Origin: Botryococcus braunii | Taxonomy: Eukaryota > Chlorophyta > Trebouxiophyceae | Direction: 5' to 3' | Length of the DNA stretch: 20,000 nt | Assembly: GCA_002005505.1 (NCBI GenBank) | Contig: KV908482.1 | Coordinates: forward strand, 265,581 to 285,580 | Shown here: one piece after another, positions 1 through 18,042 of the stretch | Layout of the letters: the number at the start of each line of letters is the position of its first letter | How positions within the stretch are numbered: the first letter of the stretch is position 1 | Program-made: the position numbers and the translations under genes | The notes under the pieces: model-generated | Database searches by the model: none | What the model was told of the DNA's origin: nothing | What the model saw: the letters and a program-made list of their open reading frames with translations, nothing else

Positions 1-783
1 AGACCACGTCCCCGACATACTCATGGCTGCCGTCAGACTCCCAAACAAGGCGACAAGAAAAGCACAAAGAGATACAAACGATTACTGGAGGTTTGAAACG
101 GCATGATATCAACCACAAGCTAGCAACTCTGTCTGACATTGCAGAATCAAGGATTTGATGTCCACGGAAAGCCAAACATGAGCATTCACATATGTACATG
201 CTTCCTGGAACGGCCGCCCCCCCCCCCCTTTCCCCCTTCCCAACGTTTTCTTCCACAGGCAGCTTCTGCGGGAACCTGTTCCAGAATCCACATGGGTCCA
301 CATGGGAACCACATCCATATGGAATCCACATGGGAACCTGTTCCGGAATCCACATGGATCCACATGGGTCTTCAACACAAGCCAGGCTTCAAACAGAGCA
401 GCCTGCAGCTAGGCCCTACAGTGAAGGACACTGTGTGGCTGGCCTGATTGACTTCCATCGGTCCCTCACCTGACTTGGACAGCTCGTTTATCGCCGCAGG
501 CGCAGAACGGTCCAACAGAAGCCTGGCCCCACAGACAGTGTATCATTACACGACGCCACAATAGGATAGGATCCACTCTTTATTCCAATCATCACAGCTG
601 AACATCTGAGGCCGCCCGTACAGAAAACAGTGTCCAGAACGGCGCCTTTCCCTGGCCCAGCCCTAGCACAGATCACAAATACGTGGACATGCCGACTTCA
701 GAAGCACCGGGACAGTACAAAACCGTCCTACACTGCCCACGTGACACGGCGGGCGCAGTACCCACCACATATGTTTTTCCGTC
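1..783. other. No gene recognised
   Basis: Apart from the CCACATGG-rich duplication and a C run near 217-227, I see no coding, RNA or regulatory signal here. The open frames are short and mutually overlapping. Confidence 0.6.
271..372. repeat. Two-copy 62-bp tandem duplication rich in CCACATGG
   Basis: GGAACCTGTTCC[A/G]GAATCC begins at 271 and again at 333, each followed by repeats of CCACATGG. CCACATGG-type words recur about six times here, giving a mixture of direct and inverted matches. Confidence 0.75.
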
Positions 784-4316
<3,533 letters not shown>

Positions 4317-4553
4317 CTTGAAAATAGGATGCCATGCAATGTGATGGTTATCAAAGCCCTATGCATCAACCCTCATCTCAATTCTAAACACTCTGCTCAA
4401 GCCAATTTATACATAAACTGTATATATATAGGTTTTATTAATGTACATGTATATACATCTTTAAGTATACATACACATGTCTTTGTGTCACATGACATTT
4501 GGCACTTCAATCATGACATAGAATCAAACTGCTAGGCTCGTGGTTGACAATAC

Positions 4554-4943
4554 CTTGCCTTTCTCGGCCCTTTTGGCCAAAGCACAAACAAAAAAGAGCT
4601 CCAATCGCTTCCCTTGAATTTCAAGGGCAGAGTTTTGTGCTTTTTGCAGCATCCCTTTCAACGCAACTGAAGTGGGCCAACCCACACTTGAAAAATCTGA
4701 CCAAGGTATGAGAATTCCCTGAGCATCATTTCCCCCATTCTTGTTTTCAAGTAATGTAAAAACTTGTATTAGGAACTCCTGTGAATCTTCGTTCCATATT
4801 CGGCCCTTTGGTGGGGATGTCCCGCTGGGCTGTGTTTCTATGTGTCCGCATGTTTCCAAAAAGGAAACACCAGGCTGCTCCGCGAATGAACCTTGTTGAT
4901 CAAATATAGCATTTTCTTCAAAATCTTGATACACAGAGGAGGC
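4554..4943 (-). CDS. Candidate 130-codon internal exon, unknown product
   Basis: The frame is open for 130 codons between a TGGTGCAG acceptor and a GGCAAG|GTATTG donor, both phase 0. The encoded stretch has ordinary globular composition, for example IWNEDSQEFLIQVFTLLE and WPTSVALKGMLQKAQ, with alternating hydrophobic and charged residues. It carries no low-complexity sequence, unlike most long open frames in this window. It lies on the same strand and just upstream of the ankyrin-like exons and is probably an earlier exon of that gene. The phase mismatch with the next exon means an exon is missing between them, or the model is wrong. I do not recognise the domain. Confidence 0.5.
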
Positions 4944-5308
4944 CTGCACCACCAACCATCGCAGAGAGGCCCGCTCCGATCAACATTTGTTCCGAGCCTA
5001 CTTTCAATAGGACACGCCAATGCATAAATTAAGAGGGCTGACACATAACTAACACAGTACCTGAAGAGGCCCCCCATCCAATAGTATAGGGGATTGTGGT
5101 GGGGTGATAGACGTAAATACCGGACAACTGGGCGAAGAAACTCCCAATGAAAAATATGCCGGGCTCCCACAAAAATACAGGGGAGATGATTCACCCATTT
5201 AATATCCTACAGAAGAAATCAAACAAATAATGCCACTTCCATGGCGCAACTTGTAAACCGTGACTGGCACGGCAAGATCCGTAGAGATGGGTTGCATTCT
5301 GGTACTTT

Positions 5309-5352
5309 GCCGTACAGTCCTGTACGGCGACGTTGGACGTTCCAGTCCAACG
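5309..5352. repeat. Two adjacent perfect hairpins
   Basis: Stem 1 is GCCGTACA/TGTACGGC (5309-5316 and 5321-5328) with a GTCC loop. Two bases later, stem 2 is CGTTGGAC/GTCCAACG (5331-5338 and 5345-5352) with a six-base loop. No flanking gene was recognised. Confidence 0.85.
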
Positions 5353-5842
5353 GCGCCGAGGTACTGGTGGCCAACTGGTGGTGCACGTTCAGCATACTGC
5401 GCATGAAATACTTCAAAGGAAGGAAGGAAGGAGGACTACATCCAAAGACCAGCCACTAGGGCTGAAGAGGACGGCAGTACAATGAATGACCCATATCTAG
5501 CCAACTAAGGTCGCACAGCACCTGGGAGAGTTAGGTAGCTCTCCAGTGCTCTAGTCACAAATTTGGCAACCCCATGAAGGGCTTCTTGTCTAAGTGACTT
5601 CAGAGATCCCCAACTTGACATGGAGCAGACTACCAATCCCTGTCAGTTGACACCCACACCGACGCTGGTGCAGTACAGGACATGCACAACGTATTTAGCT
5701 ACCGGTTTGCGCAGGTTTTGTGAATATCTATCTGTTGCTTGGCAATGTCGCATCATCATCAAAAGCTGCTCGGTTAGCCGTCGCCCGTGGAGTTCTTGTC
5801 GGTCTCCGTGTATATGAAGGCATGGGCCCGTCGCGACGCTCT

Positions 5843-6003
5843 ATCAGAGTATACTACTTAGCAGCTGCAGCATTCTGCAACTCTTAAGGGATCGGAGTAT
5901 ACTTTGTAGCAATGTCCTGAAATTGTATACATGTAAGGGATTGAAGTATGCTACGCAGCAATCTCCTGAAACTCTAAGGGATCAGAGTAGGCTACGCTGC
6001 AAC
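5843..6003. repeat. Degenerate tandem repeat, four units of 41-49 bp
   Basis: Units start at about 5843, 5891, 5940 and 5981 with variants of ATCAGAGTATACT. They continue with GTAGCAATGTCCTGAAA-like sequence and end with CTCTAAGGG. Divergence between units suggests an old minisatellite. Confidence 0.75.
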
Positions 6004-6451
6004 AAATTTGGTCCGGTTTTTGTGTCAGCTGGCTCTAACTTGGACCGTTATCCTCATATGCAACTCTCCCCCGCCCTGTTTTGTGGGGAGACCAGCTCAG
6101 AAATTCTTCATGCCAACTGCATCGACCTTCAGCTTGTACATATCAGCAACCTGCTCCTTTCAATGAACATGTTGGATGAAGGATGTAAAGAATTGCGTAT
6201 TCTGAGAGTAACTTGTATCGTTGTCGCATCTGACCACCGAATATAGCAAAGGGGTGCCGGGTGGGTGCAATGATATGGAAGCTCTGGATAACTTTACGCA
6301 ACTGCCCCTCCTGGTCAGAAGCCTTTGGAGAGCAGTGAAGAGGTAGCATTTGTGCAGCCCACAAGATATACTGAGATGTGCACAAACACATAGGGTAGTT
6401 TCAAGAGGACTCCCAAGGCGGATGAGCCGGCGCAAAAGGGAACAAACCAAA

Positions 6452-6533
6452 GGAAGGGAAGGGAAGGGAAGGGAAGGGAAGGGAAGGGAAGGGAAGGGAA
6501 GGGAAGGGAAGGGAAGGGAAGGGAAGGGAAGGG
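6452..6533. repeat. (GGGAA)n microsatellite, about 16 copies
   Basis: This is a near-perfect pentanucleotide array. It lies about 340 bp beyond the stop of the LINE remnant on its 3' side, where it reads (TTCCC)n in the element's sense. A short GGAA array follows at about 6611-6632. Confidence 0.95.
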
Positions 6534-6770
6534 CTGGGGAAGGGACAGCCCAAGATGGGGGTACTGTAGGGCAAGGCGAGGAAACGGTACAGCCAGAACC
6601 AGTCACAGCAGAAGGAAGGAAGGAAGGAAGGAATTACATCAACCCAGCCCAAAGGGCTGATGAGATGGAAAACCGAACACCGACGCAGCAAGACACCGAG
6701 AGAAACCAAACACAAACCCTAAGAATCAAGGCCAAACACAAACCCAAAGTACCGAGTGGGGAGCCAAGAG

Positions 6771-6829
6771 CACAAAGGAAGGGCATGAAAGCCCCAGGAC
6801 ACAAAGGAAGGGGCAGGAAAGCCCCAGGA
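6771..6829. repeat. Two-copy 29-30 bp tandem duplication in LINE 3' region
   Basis: The units 6771-6799 and 6800-6829 both run from CACAAAGGAAGGG to GAAAGCCCCAGG. They differ by a base or two and one inserted G. The duplication lies just 3' of the LINE stop, so it may be part of the element's untranslated tail. Confidence 0.8.
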
Positions 6830-6875
6830 CACAGCCCAAGAGTGGGCAAGGGCCAGCAAAGGGCAAGACACAAAC

Positions 6876-7936
6876 CTAAGACCGAAACTGAAAACAATCA
6901 TAAATGAAGTTAACCACAGACTGAAGGTCATCTTGCCAGACGAACTGACGTAACGACCGAAAGGGGGAACGAAAAAGATGGGGGTAACGGTCCCGGATCG
7001 GCTGAAGGGCCGAACAGGAAAAGACAAGGTGGTGTTCATCACCCACCAAACCAGCCTGACACTGATCACAGAACCGGTGGGAACGGGGGATGCCCCGACG
7101 ACGACCAGCATCAATAGGAAGGTTGTGAACCCCCATGCGGAATCGATGGAAAACCCTCAACTTGGAAACACTCATACGTAACCACAAAAGCCTAGAGAGA
7201 GTGGCGCGGGACGGACTATTAAACCACCTAGAGTATGTGCAAAGCTGAGCCCGCTCAGACGGGCAGAGACGATGAGAGACATGCAAGCCCTCCCAGGGTT
7301 GGCGGCCATGCCGACGCAAGAGGTCCCGAAGGGACGGCATATCAATCGGATGAGGGGCTTGACAATCTATCTGATAAGGATAGCCAACCTTAATAAGGGC
7401 CTTCGAATGAATTCATGAAATACCCAGCCCAAGTGGGAGTAGGGGTAGTGACGCCATAAAAGCACGAGTCGCGAAGAATCAAGGCATAAAGATGATCATG
7501 AGGCAAAGACACCAACGAGTTCCAAAAGGTGGCCATACGCTTCAGCCAGTGATGAGCGAGGGGTTGAAGCCCCAACTCAGCTAACAAAATCGGGGTGGCC
7601 ACTGAGGGGCGCACCCCTAACAACATCTTCAACATGACCAAGTAACTAGACTCTAAGAGCTGAACAGAAGGGGCCGCAGCCGGTGAACGAAAAGAACGCC
7701 ATCCCCAAATGTTCCCCAAATGAAGACCCTTAATGTTTTTGGAAGCCAATGCTGCTGAATACATGGACTTCGTTTTCTTTTCTGTGTTGAGAGAAAAAAC
7801 TTGCCAGGGTCCAGCAGTTCCTAGCACAAATGGCAGTGGGCATCAGTGCCAGGGCCAGGACTGCGTAGTGGATTAAGAAGCGGATCGAAGCGACACGGTC
7901 GGATTCCGGCAAAGGGCAAGCCACCAGCGATTTCAA
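6876..7936 (-). mobile_element. LINE-type non-LTR retrotransposon, 5'-truncated and frameshifted
   Basis: Read on the minus strand, this is the C-terminal part of a LINE ORF2, after the reverse-transcriptase core. The piece ending near 7390 includes LLGVRPSVATPILLAELGLQ and LKRMATFWNSLVSLP, which match the helical thumb/connection region typical of algal and plant LINEs. The piece 7340-6876 includes the zinc-binding end FCDQCQAGLVGDEHHLVFSC, a C-x2-C...H-x4-C knuckle. The two pieces are in different frames, with a shift near 7395-7415. A second frame change lies near 7730-7830, where an upstream piece (MPTAICARNCW) leaves frame. No catalytic YADD box or endonuclease was found upstream, so the copy is 5'-truncated, as is common for LINEs, and is dead. 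It lies between the two minus-strand genes. Confidence 0.75.
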
Positions 7937-8980
7937 CAGCAGGGTCCAGTATCGCGTTATGCTCGAGGTGGGGGTCTACCTCATGTACAGCAGGGGCTTT
8001 GAAGGCCGGTGTTGAAAGCCTTTATTCCTTGTCCTACGTGCCGACTGCAAGAGTTTTGAGGGGTCATCTTCGCACTCGGTTATGCGGACAATTGGCCTCC
8101 GGGCGGAGCGTCTCCTCCAGTCTGTGCGATGACTTAGCTTGGCTGATATTCAGCGGCTCCACATTATTGTTAGGTTAGCTGGCAATGGTGTGTCCGCTTC
8201 GATTTGTGCTGGTGGCGGTGTCGGCTGTTATTGCCATAGCCGCTTTGTGGCAGGTCAACGGACCTAACCAAACGACAAGACAACTTGAATTGTCTTCTGA
8301 TGCTCCAAAGAAGGTAGACTCCTGATGTAGTTTTCTGAGCGACTGCACTCATGTAACCGGCTGGGTTTAACTAGTAAGTGCTCTTGGGCCGTTCAGGACC
8401 GGAAGGGCTTCTGGAGGACAGCCTTGAGCTGGTTCACAGGTGAATACGTCTGGGATGCGTTGAGGCAATGGCGAACAATGGACTTGATTGGAAAGGGCAA
8501 ATTGTAGTCTTAGAGACATGCAGCAGCGTTCGCAGTGTGACGAGGTCAGCATTGGCCCCATTCCACAGGGAGTACAGGCAAAGCAGGATTTATCAGATTG
8601 TACCATTAGCGCAGGCGATAATAGCCAGTCTTACTATGGCCACCAAATGAATATGGCCTCCTCATTGGAGCAGTTGACAAGCCACAGTAGGGTAGCATAG
8701 CCCGATGAGGTCACAGCAGAATGGATGAACGAAACATGTGCTCAAAGAACCAGAGAACAATTATCAGGAGGAACCATCATGCTGAGCTAAGTCCACGGTG
8801 GCAGCATAGATAGCAAGCAGCATTTCGCGCAATGTGCGGATAGATTCCACGCATATATATATATTTCCAATTGCAAAGCAGTCTAACAAAATGATATGGT
8901 TAGTGGACAGAAACAAAGGTTGTGTTTGCTCAGCAATAGAATTAATGACTTGCTGATTGACAATTACACCGGAACGTATT
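7937..8980. other. Region between LINE and DHQS stop
   Basis: This should contain the DHQS 3' untranslated region and polyadenylation site on the minus strand just below 8981. No clear AATAAA was picked out. The upstream part may be more decayed LINE sequence, but no reverse-transcriptase motif could be read. An ATATATATAT stretch lies near 8853. Confidence 0.4.
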
Positions 8981-14360
<5,380 letters not shown>

Positions 14361-14811
14361 TGCTTTTGCGCCAAACAGGCCTTCCTGGCTCTTAAATTAT
14401 TTCGTAAACACATACATTCAACCACGCCGATTTATTCATGCCGTCGCGATGGTTGCCGTGCCACCCATATCCGGGATCCGATCTTCGTTCCTTTACCGGT
14501 CCATGTGACCCCATGACCCTGTACTGCTCGTCCACTTTGCTGATCGCTCTGTTCGGCGCTCTACACGAGATGTGTTCGGAATGTATTGAGATAACGATCA
14601 AGAATAGACAGTAGAATCTAGGACATGGCTATTCCAAATTCGAAGCTGTGAAGTTCGACGTGTTTCAGCTCATTCACATCTGCCGTGGTCTAAGAGCAGA
14701 AATGTTCAGAGCGTTCCCAGCATTGCTTCCGAAAAGTTTCCTATTCCAGTCATAACCCACATTGCTTGCGACTGTGGGGTTTCTAAAGACCTTCAGGTTT
14801 TTTCAAGTTTC
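14361..14811. promoter_or_regulatory. DHQS upstream region (presumed promoter)
   Basis: An in-frame TAA lies 36 bases before the ATG, which supports the chosen start. No TATA box or other known element could be named. The placement as promoter follows only from position. Confidence 0.35.
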
Positions 14812-15255
14812 TTAGGTATAAACGTGTAGCAGGTGGCACATCCCACTCTGTCCTTGTGGCCCCACGAGAAATTCATATGGTGGTCCCATGTACTCATCTG
14901 ACAAAAGGGATCTGGGGAACCTTAGGATGTGAACTTCGTCGCGTTTCCGCTGCCCCTGCGGGCAGCACCACTGTGGGGAGATGGGCTTCCTATGGGTAGT
15001 CTGGGGCGGCATTGCCCGATGCTCATAGGTCAATGAAAGGACACATAAGAAAGGGTCGAGCTCCACTTCGAGACAAGCCTGCTTCACGCCACGGCACAGC
15101 CCCATGCCGCTCTCAGCAAAACAAACTCGCCCTTTGCAGCTTTGCAGCTGCATGTGGCCCACCACCACGTTCTTCAGGGAACACCCATCCCCCACCTTTC
15201 CAACATACTGAAAATTGCACTTCCAACAGCATCGCAAAGGCTGGGGGACCTGCAC
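14812..15255 (-). CDS. Doubtful open frame, unknown product
   Basis: The frame is open for 147 codons and ends at TAA. The C-terminal part reads naturally, for example DEVHILRFPRSLLSDEYMG and then PPYEFLVGPQGQSG. A CCCGCAG acceptor lies just before that part, so a terminal exon of about 14812-14959 is possible. It lies 450 bp upstream of the DHQS start on the same strand. It overlaps an equally long open frame on the other strand, and no family was recognised. Confidence 0.3.
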   Translation of the reverse strand: MQVPQPLRCCWKCNFQYVGKVGDGCSLKNVVVGHMQLQSCKGRVCFAESGMGLCRGVKQACLEVELDPFLCVLSLTYEHRAMPPQTTHRKPISPQWCCPQGQRKRDEVHILRFPRSLLSDEYMGPPYEFLVGPQGQSGMCHLLHVYT

Positions 15256-15437
15256 GAGCCACCACAGCTCCGACCTCTCTTTTTGTTGTCCCTGATGAGC
15301 GACCCTGGACGGCCAACCTGGCCCCTTTCACTGCAGCTCAACTTGCAAGCTGCTGGTCAGTGGAGTATCCACTCAGCAATGGGGATGACTTCCCTGCCTG
15401 GCGGTCTGCACGAGGCACGTCCTCCTGCACAGACTAG
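15012..15437 (+). CDS. Doubtful open frame, unknown product
   Basis: The frame is open for 141 codons in plus sense, rich in Ser, Pro, Ala and Arg. Its end contains SLFVVPDERPWTANLAPFTA. It has no ATG at the first codon. It could be an early exon of a plus-strand gene diverging from DHQS, or a chance open frame opposite the minus one at 14812-15255; at most one is likely real. Confidence 0.22.
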   Translation: MPDAHRSMKGHIRKGRAPLRDKPASRHGTAPCRSQQNKLALCSFAAACGPPPRSSGNTHPPPFQHTENCTSNSIAKAGGPARATTAPTSLFVVPDERPWTANLAPFTAAQLASCWSVEYPLSNGDDFPAWRSARGTSSCTD

Positions 15438-15923
15438 GTTAATTTAAGCAATCGAGCCCACACACTCGAAAGGTTTGAAAAGCACTGCCAAGTGTTGGGT
15501 GCTTGTCTGAGCCCAGACATTGCCGCCCAGGGGTGAAAGACAGAGCCATGTGTAAACACATTTACATATACTTATATGAGAGCGGTTTGGCTTTGCTGGT
15601 TCTCTGTCAGGCTTTTCCTTTCTGACAGAAGGAGGCTGGGGGAAATGGAAGATGTGGAACGGTTGGAACGAAGCATAAACTTTCTAAAGGGAAGATGTGG
15701 GCAGTAGACAAAGCCAATTTTAGACAAGCGCATTGTCTCAGCAGGGTATCAGGTTGCAAGGGGGATCAACCCCCGGGGGGGGGGGGGGGTGTTCACTGAC
15801 ACCACCCAGAGAGACATGTGGGAGTCTCATACCTTTGACACGTTTCTATTCCACACACACACACCATGTGGCATGCAGTCAACTAGCTTCTCTGCAGAGT
15901 TTTGTACCCCATCTGACAGAGTT

Positions 15924-16274
15924 TTATGTTGGGAGTCTGACTCGGGGAATGTAGCTCCCAACCCTCTGCGCAAAAGCATCCATCGGCCCCGCCCGAAACC
16001 GATGCACTCCGCGTGACATCTTGGTTTCTGACTGACCAAAACTTGTGTGGGATATGCACCCCTTAAGCACGAGCATCTGGTGCCCCACTGCCAGCTCCAA
16101 CCACAACAGCTGATATGGAAAGCTTTTGTTCTCGAGGGATGAAGTGGCTTCCCCTTTCTGAGTGGCCTTCCCTGGAACAACCTCATTCACGTGCACCCCA
16201 TACACGAATGTCTCATCCGTGGACCAGAGATTGTGTTCATGTGGGTACGTCGCATGAGTTGATACCCTCTGCAC
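15924..16274 (-). CDS. Doubtful open frame or exon, unknown product
   Basis: After a CAGTGCAG acceptor-like site, the frame stays open for about 115 codons. It includes HNLWSTDETFVYGVHVNEV and SFPYQLLWLELAVGHQM, which look like globular protein. The TAA at the end follows PRVRLPT. A second minus frame is also open over much of the region, so the evidence is weak. It could belong with the frame at 14812-15255. Confidence 0.33.
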   Translation of the reverse strand: MQRVSTHATYPHEHNLWSTDETFVYGVHVNEVVPGKATQKGEATSSLENKSFPYQLLWLELAVGHQMLVLKGCISHTSFGQSETKMSRGVHRFRAGPMDAFAQRVGSYIPRVRLPT

Positions 16275-16287
16275 TGGGCAGGTTCAC

Positions 16288-16371
16288 CTAGCCGCCCCAC
16301 AACACAAGGGAGCAGCAGGAGCCCTCATTTGTTTGGTGGCCCTAGCCGTCCCACAACACGAGGAAGCTGCA
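16288..16371. repeat. Two-copy 54-bp spaced direct repeat
   Basis: CTAGCCG[C/T]CCCACAACAC followed by A/G-AGG begins at 16288 and again at 16342. The copies flank a unique stretch, just upstream of the first SFI1-like exon. Confidence 0.7.
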
Positions 16372-16379
16372 GATATCAG

Positions 16380-17304
16380 GATGTGGCGCCGGCTCACTTC
16401 CAAGAAACAGTTCTGGAGTTGCCCCTGTGGGAGTTGGAATCTCTCAACACAAGGGACCTCAAATTGAAGTCGGCGCACATTATCTTGTGCAGCTTCCGTG
16501 CGTGGCAGCAGCGGCGTTGGTTTGTCAGGTGTGATCAAGCCTCCCGGACGTTCAGCCGGCTTTGAAACTCCACAGGTTCAGGAGCCCCCCCCGGGGGGGG
16601 GGTAGAGACAGGCAGAGGAGAAGAGGGGAGAGGAGGGGGGGGCGAGGGAAAGAGGGAAAATGAAAAGAGGGGGGAAAGGCTAGAGAAGAGAAGGGAAGGG
16701 AGGGAGATACGGTGGGAAGGACTGAGGCGGGAGAGAAGGGAAGGAATGGAGAAATGGAAGGAGGTAGGCGGCGTTGTAGGTCATGAAGGAGGTTTAGAAT
16801 ACAAACACCTCATGATAAGTCGTTCTTCTGCACGAGTCCCTTAATCTGCTATTGACCAGCACTTGCGCTCCATTCCAAAACCATCATGGGCACATTACCA
16901 GAGGTTTACAGCTAATAAAACATAAGACAAGGGCCACCATCACGTGAGCCCGTTGATTATAGGTACTATGAGCTACGCAGAAAATGCCAGATGCAGCTTG
17001 CACTCCTCTTGCTGGAAATATGGAATACCGCAGCCCAAGAACGACGTTTTAAGCGCGCGTTGCCCCTGTGGCGCAGTCTCAGAGCTTGGAGAGACTTCGC
17101 CCGTACATCAAACATGTTTTTTACCAAGGCACGTCGTTGTCCTCACTGCCATCCAGTTCGGGGCGCCACAAAGCCCTTCAGCTATGTCTTTCAACTAGTT
17201 TATCCCAACGTCCCCATACATGCAATAGCCCCATCCATATTTATTCCGACTTAGGATTACCTGGCCTTCCTGCTCAATCCTCTTCTCCAAGAAGGTGGGG
17301 GTGT

Positions 17305-17379
<75 letters not shown>

Positions 17380-17810
17380 GGGGGGGGTGTTAACGTCGTG
17401 CACAGGAAGGGGAACTGGGGGTTGTGGGGTGGGGTTGGGGGGGGGGGGAGGCAAACCGCTCAAAAATAATCCAAATCAATCTAAATACGCCGGCCAGGAC
17501 TCATACCTGGTGCATGACAGATAATTGCTTGTCGTGCCCCCCACCTTTCGACACAGTGACACAGCTGCTCCCAGCGTGTAAGCAGCAGTGATTAATCTAT
17601 AAACTCAATAATAATAAAATCGATGATTTACATGGGGACTCAATAGAAAACATAGGAGACGCAAGAATCCCTCTGTAAACGCCATAAATTCCCTTCAGCG
17701 AGGTCTGTACGATCCCTCTTTATGAACGGATACTCCATAGACGGGAGCTATACAGGTGCAAGTTTAAAAGGCCATGCACCCCCTTGGGACAGGCCTTTCC
17801 TTTCAAGCCA

Positions 17811-17881
<71 letters not shown>

Positions 17882-17968
17882 CGTGTGTGCTTGCGTGCGT
17901 GCATGCGTTCCAGCGGGCGGGCGGCTGGGCGTGCGTGAGTGCGTGCATGCCTCTGTGCATGCGCGCGC

Positions 17969-18042
<74 letters not shown>

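Larger units (their letters stand above)
4950..6450. other. Gene-poor stretch between the ankyrin-like gene and the LINE
   Basis: It holds the double hairpin (5309-5352), a short GGAA patch near 5420 and the tandem repeat 5843-6003. Frames near 5220-5460 and 5923-6246 are open, but nothing in them is recognisable. It may include 5' exons or the promoter of the ankyrin-like gene. Confidence 0.5.

Noticed and set aside
5891..6003. CRISPR-like or satellite array at the 41-49 bp tandem repeats
   Set aside because: Only four diverged head-to-tail units without conserved repeat/spacer structure; an old minisatellite is enough.
16284..16538. Minus-strand open frame with RLQFEVPCVERF and LPQGQLQNCFLEV
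   Set aside because: It overlaps the plus-strand SFI1-like exon, whose donor and phase join to the next exon; no splice support on the minus strand.
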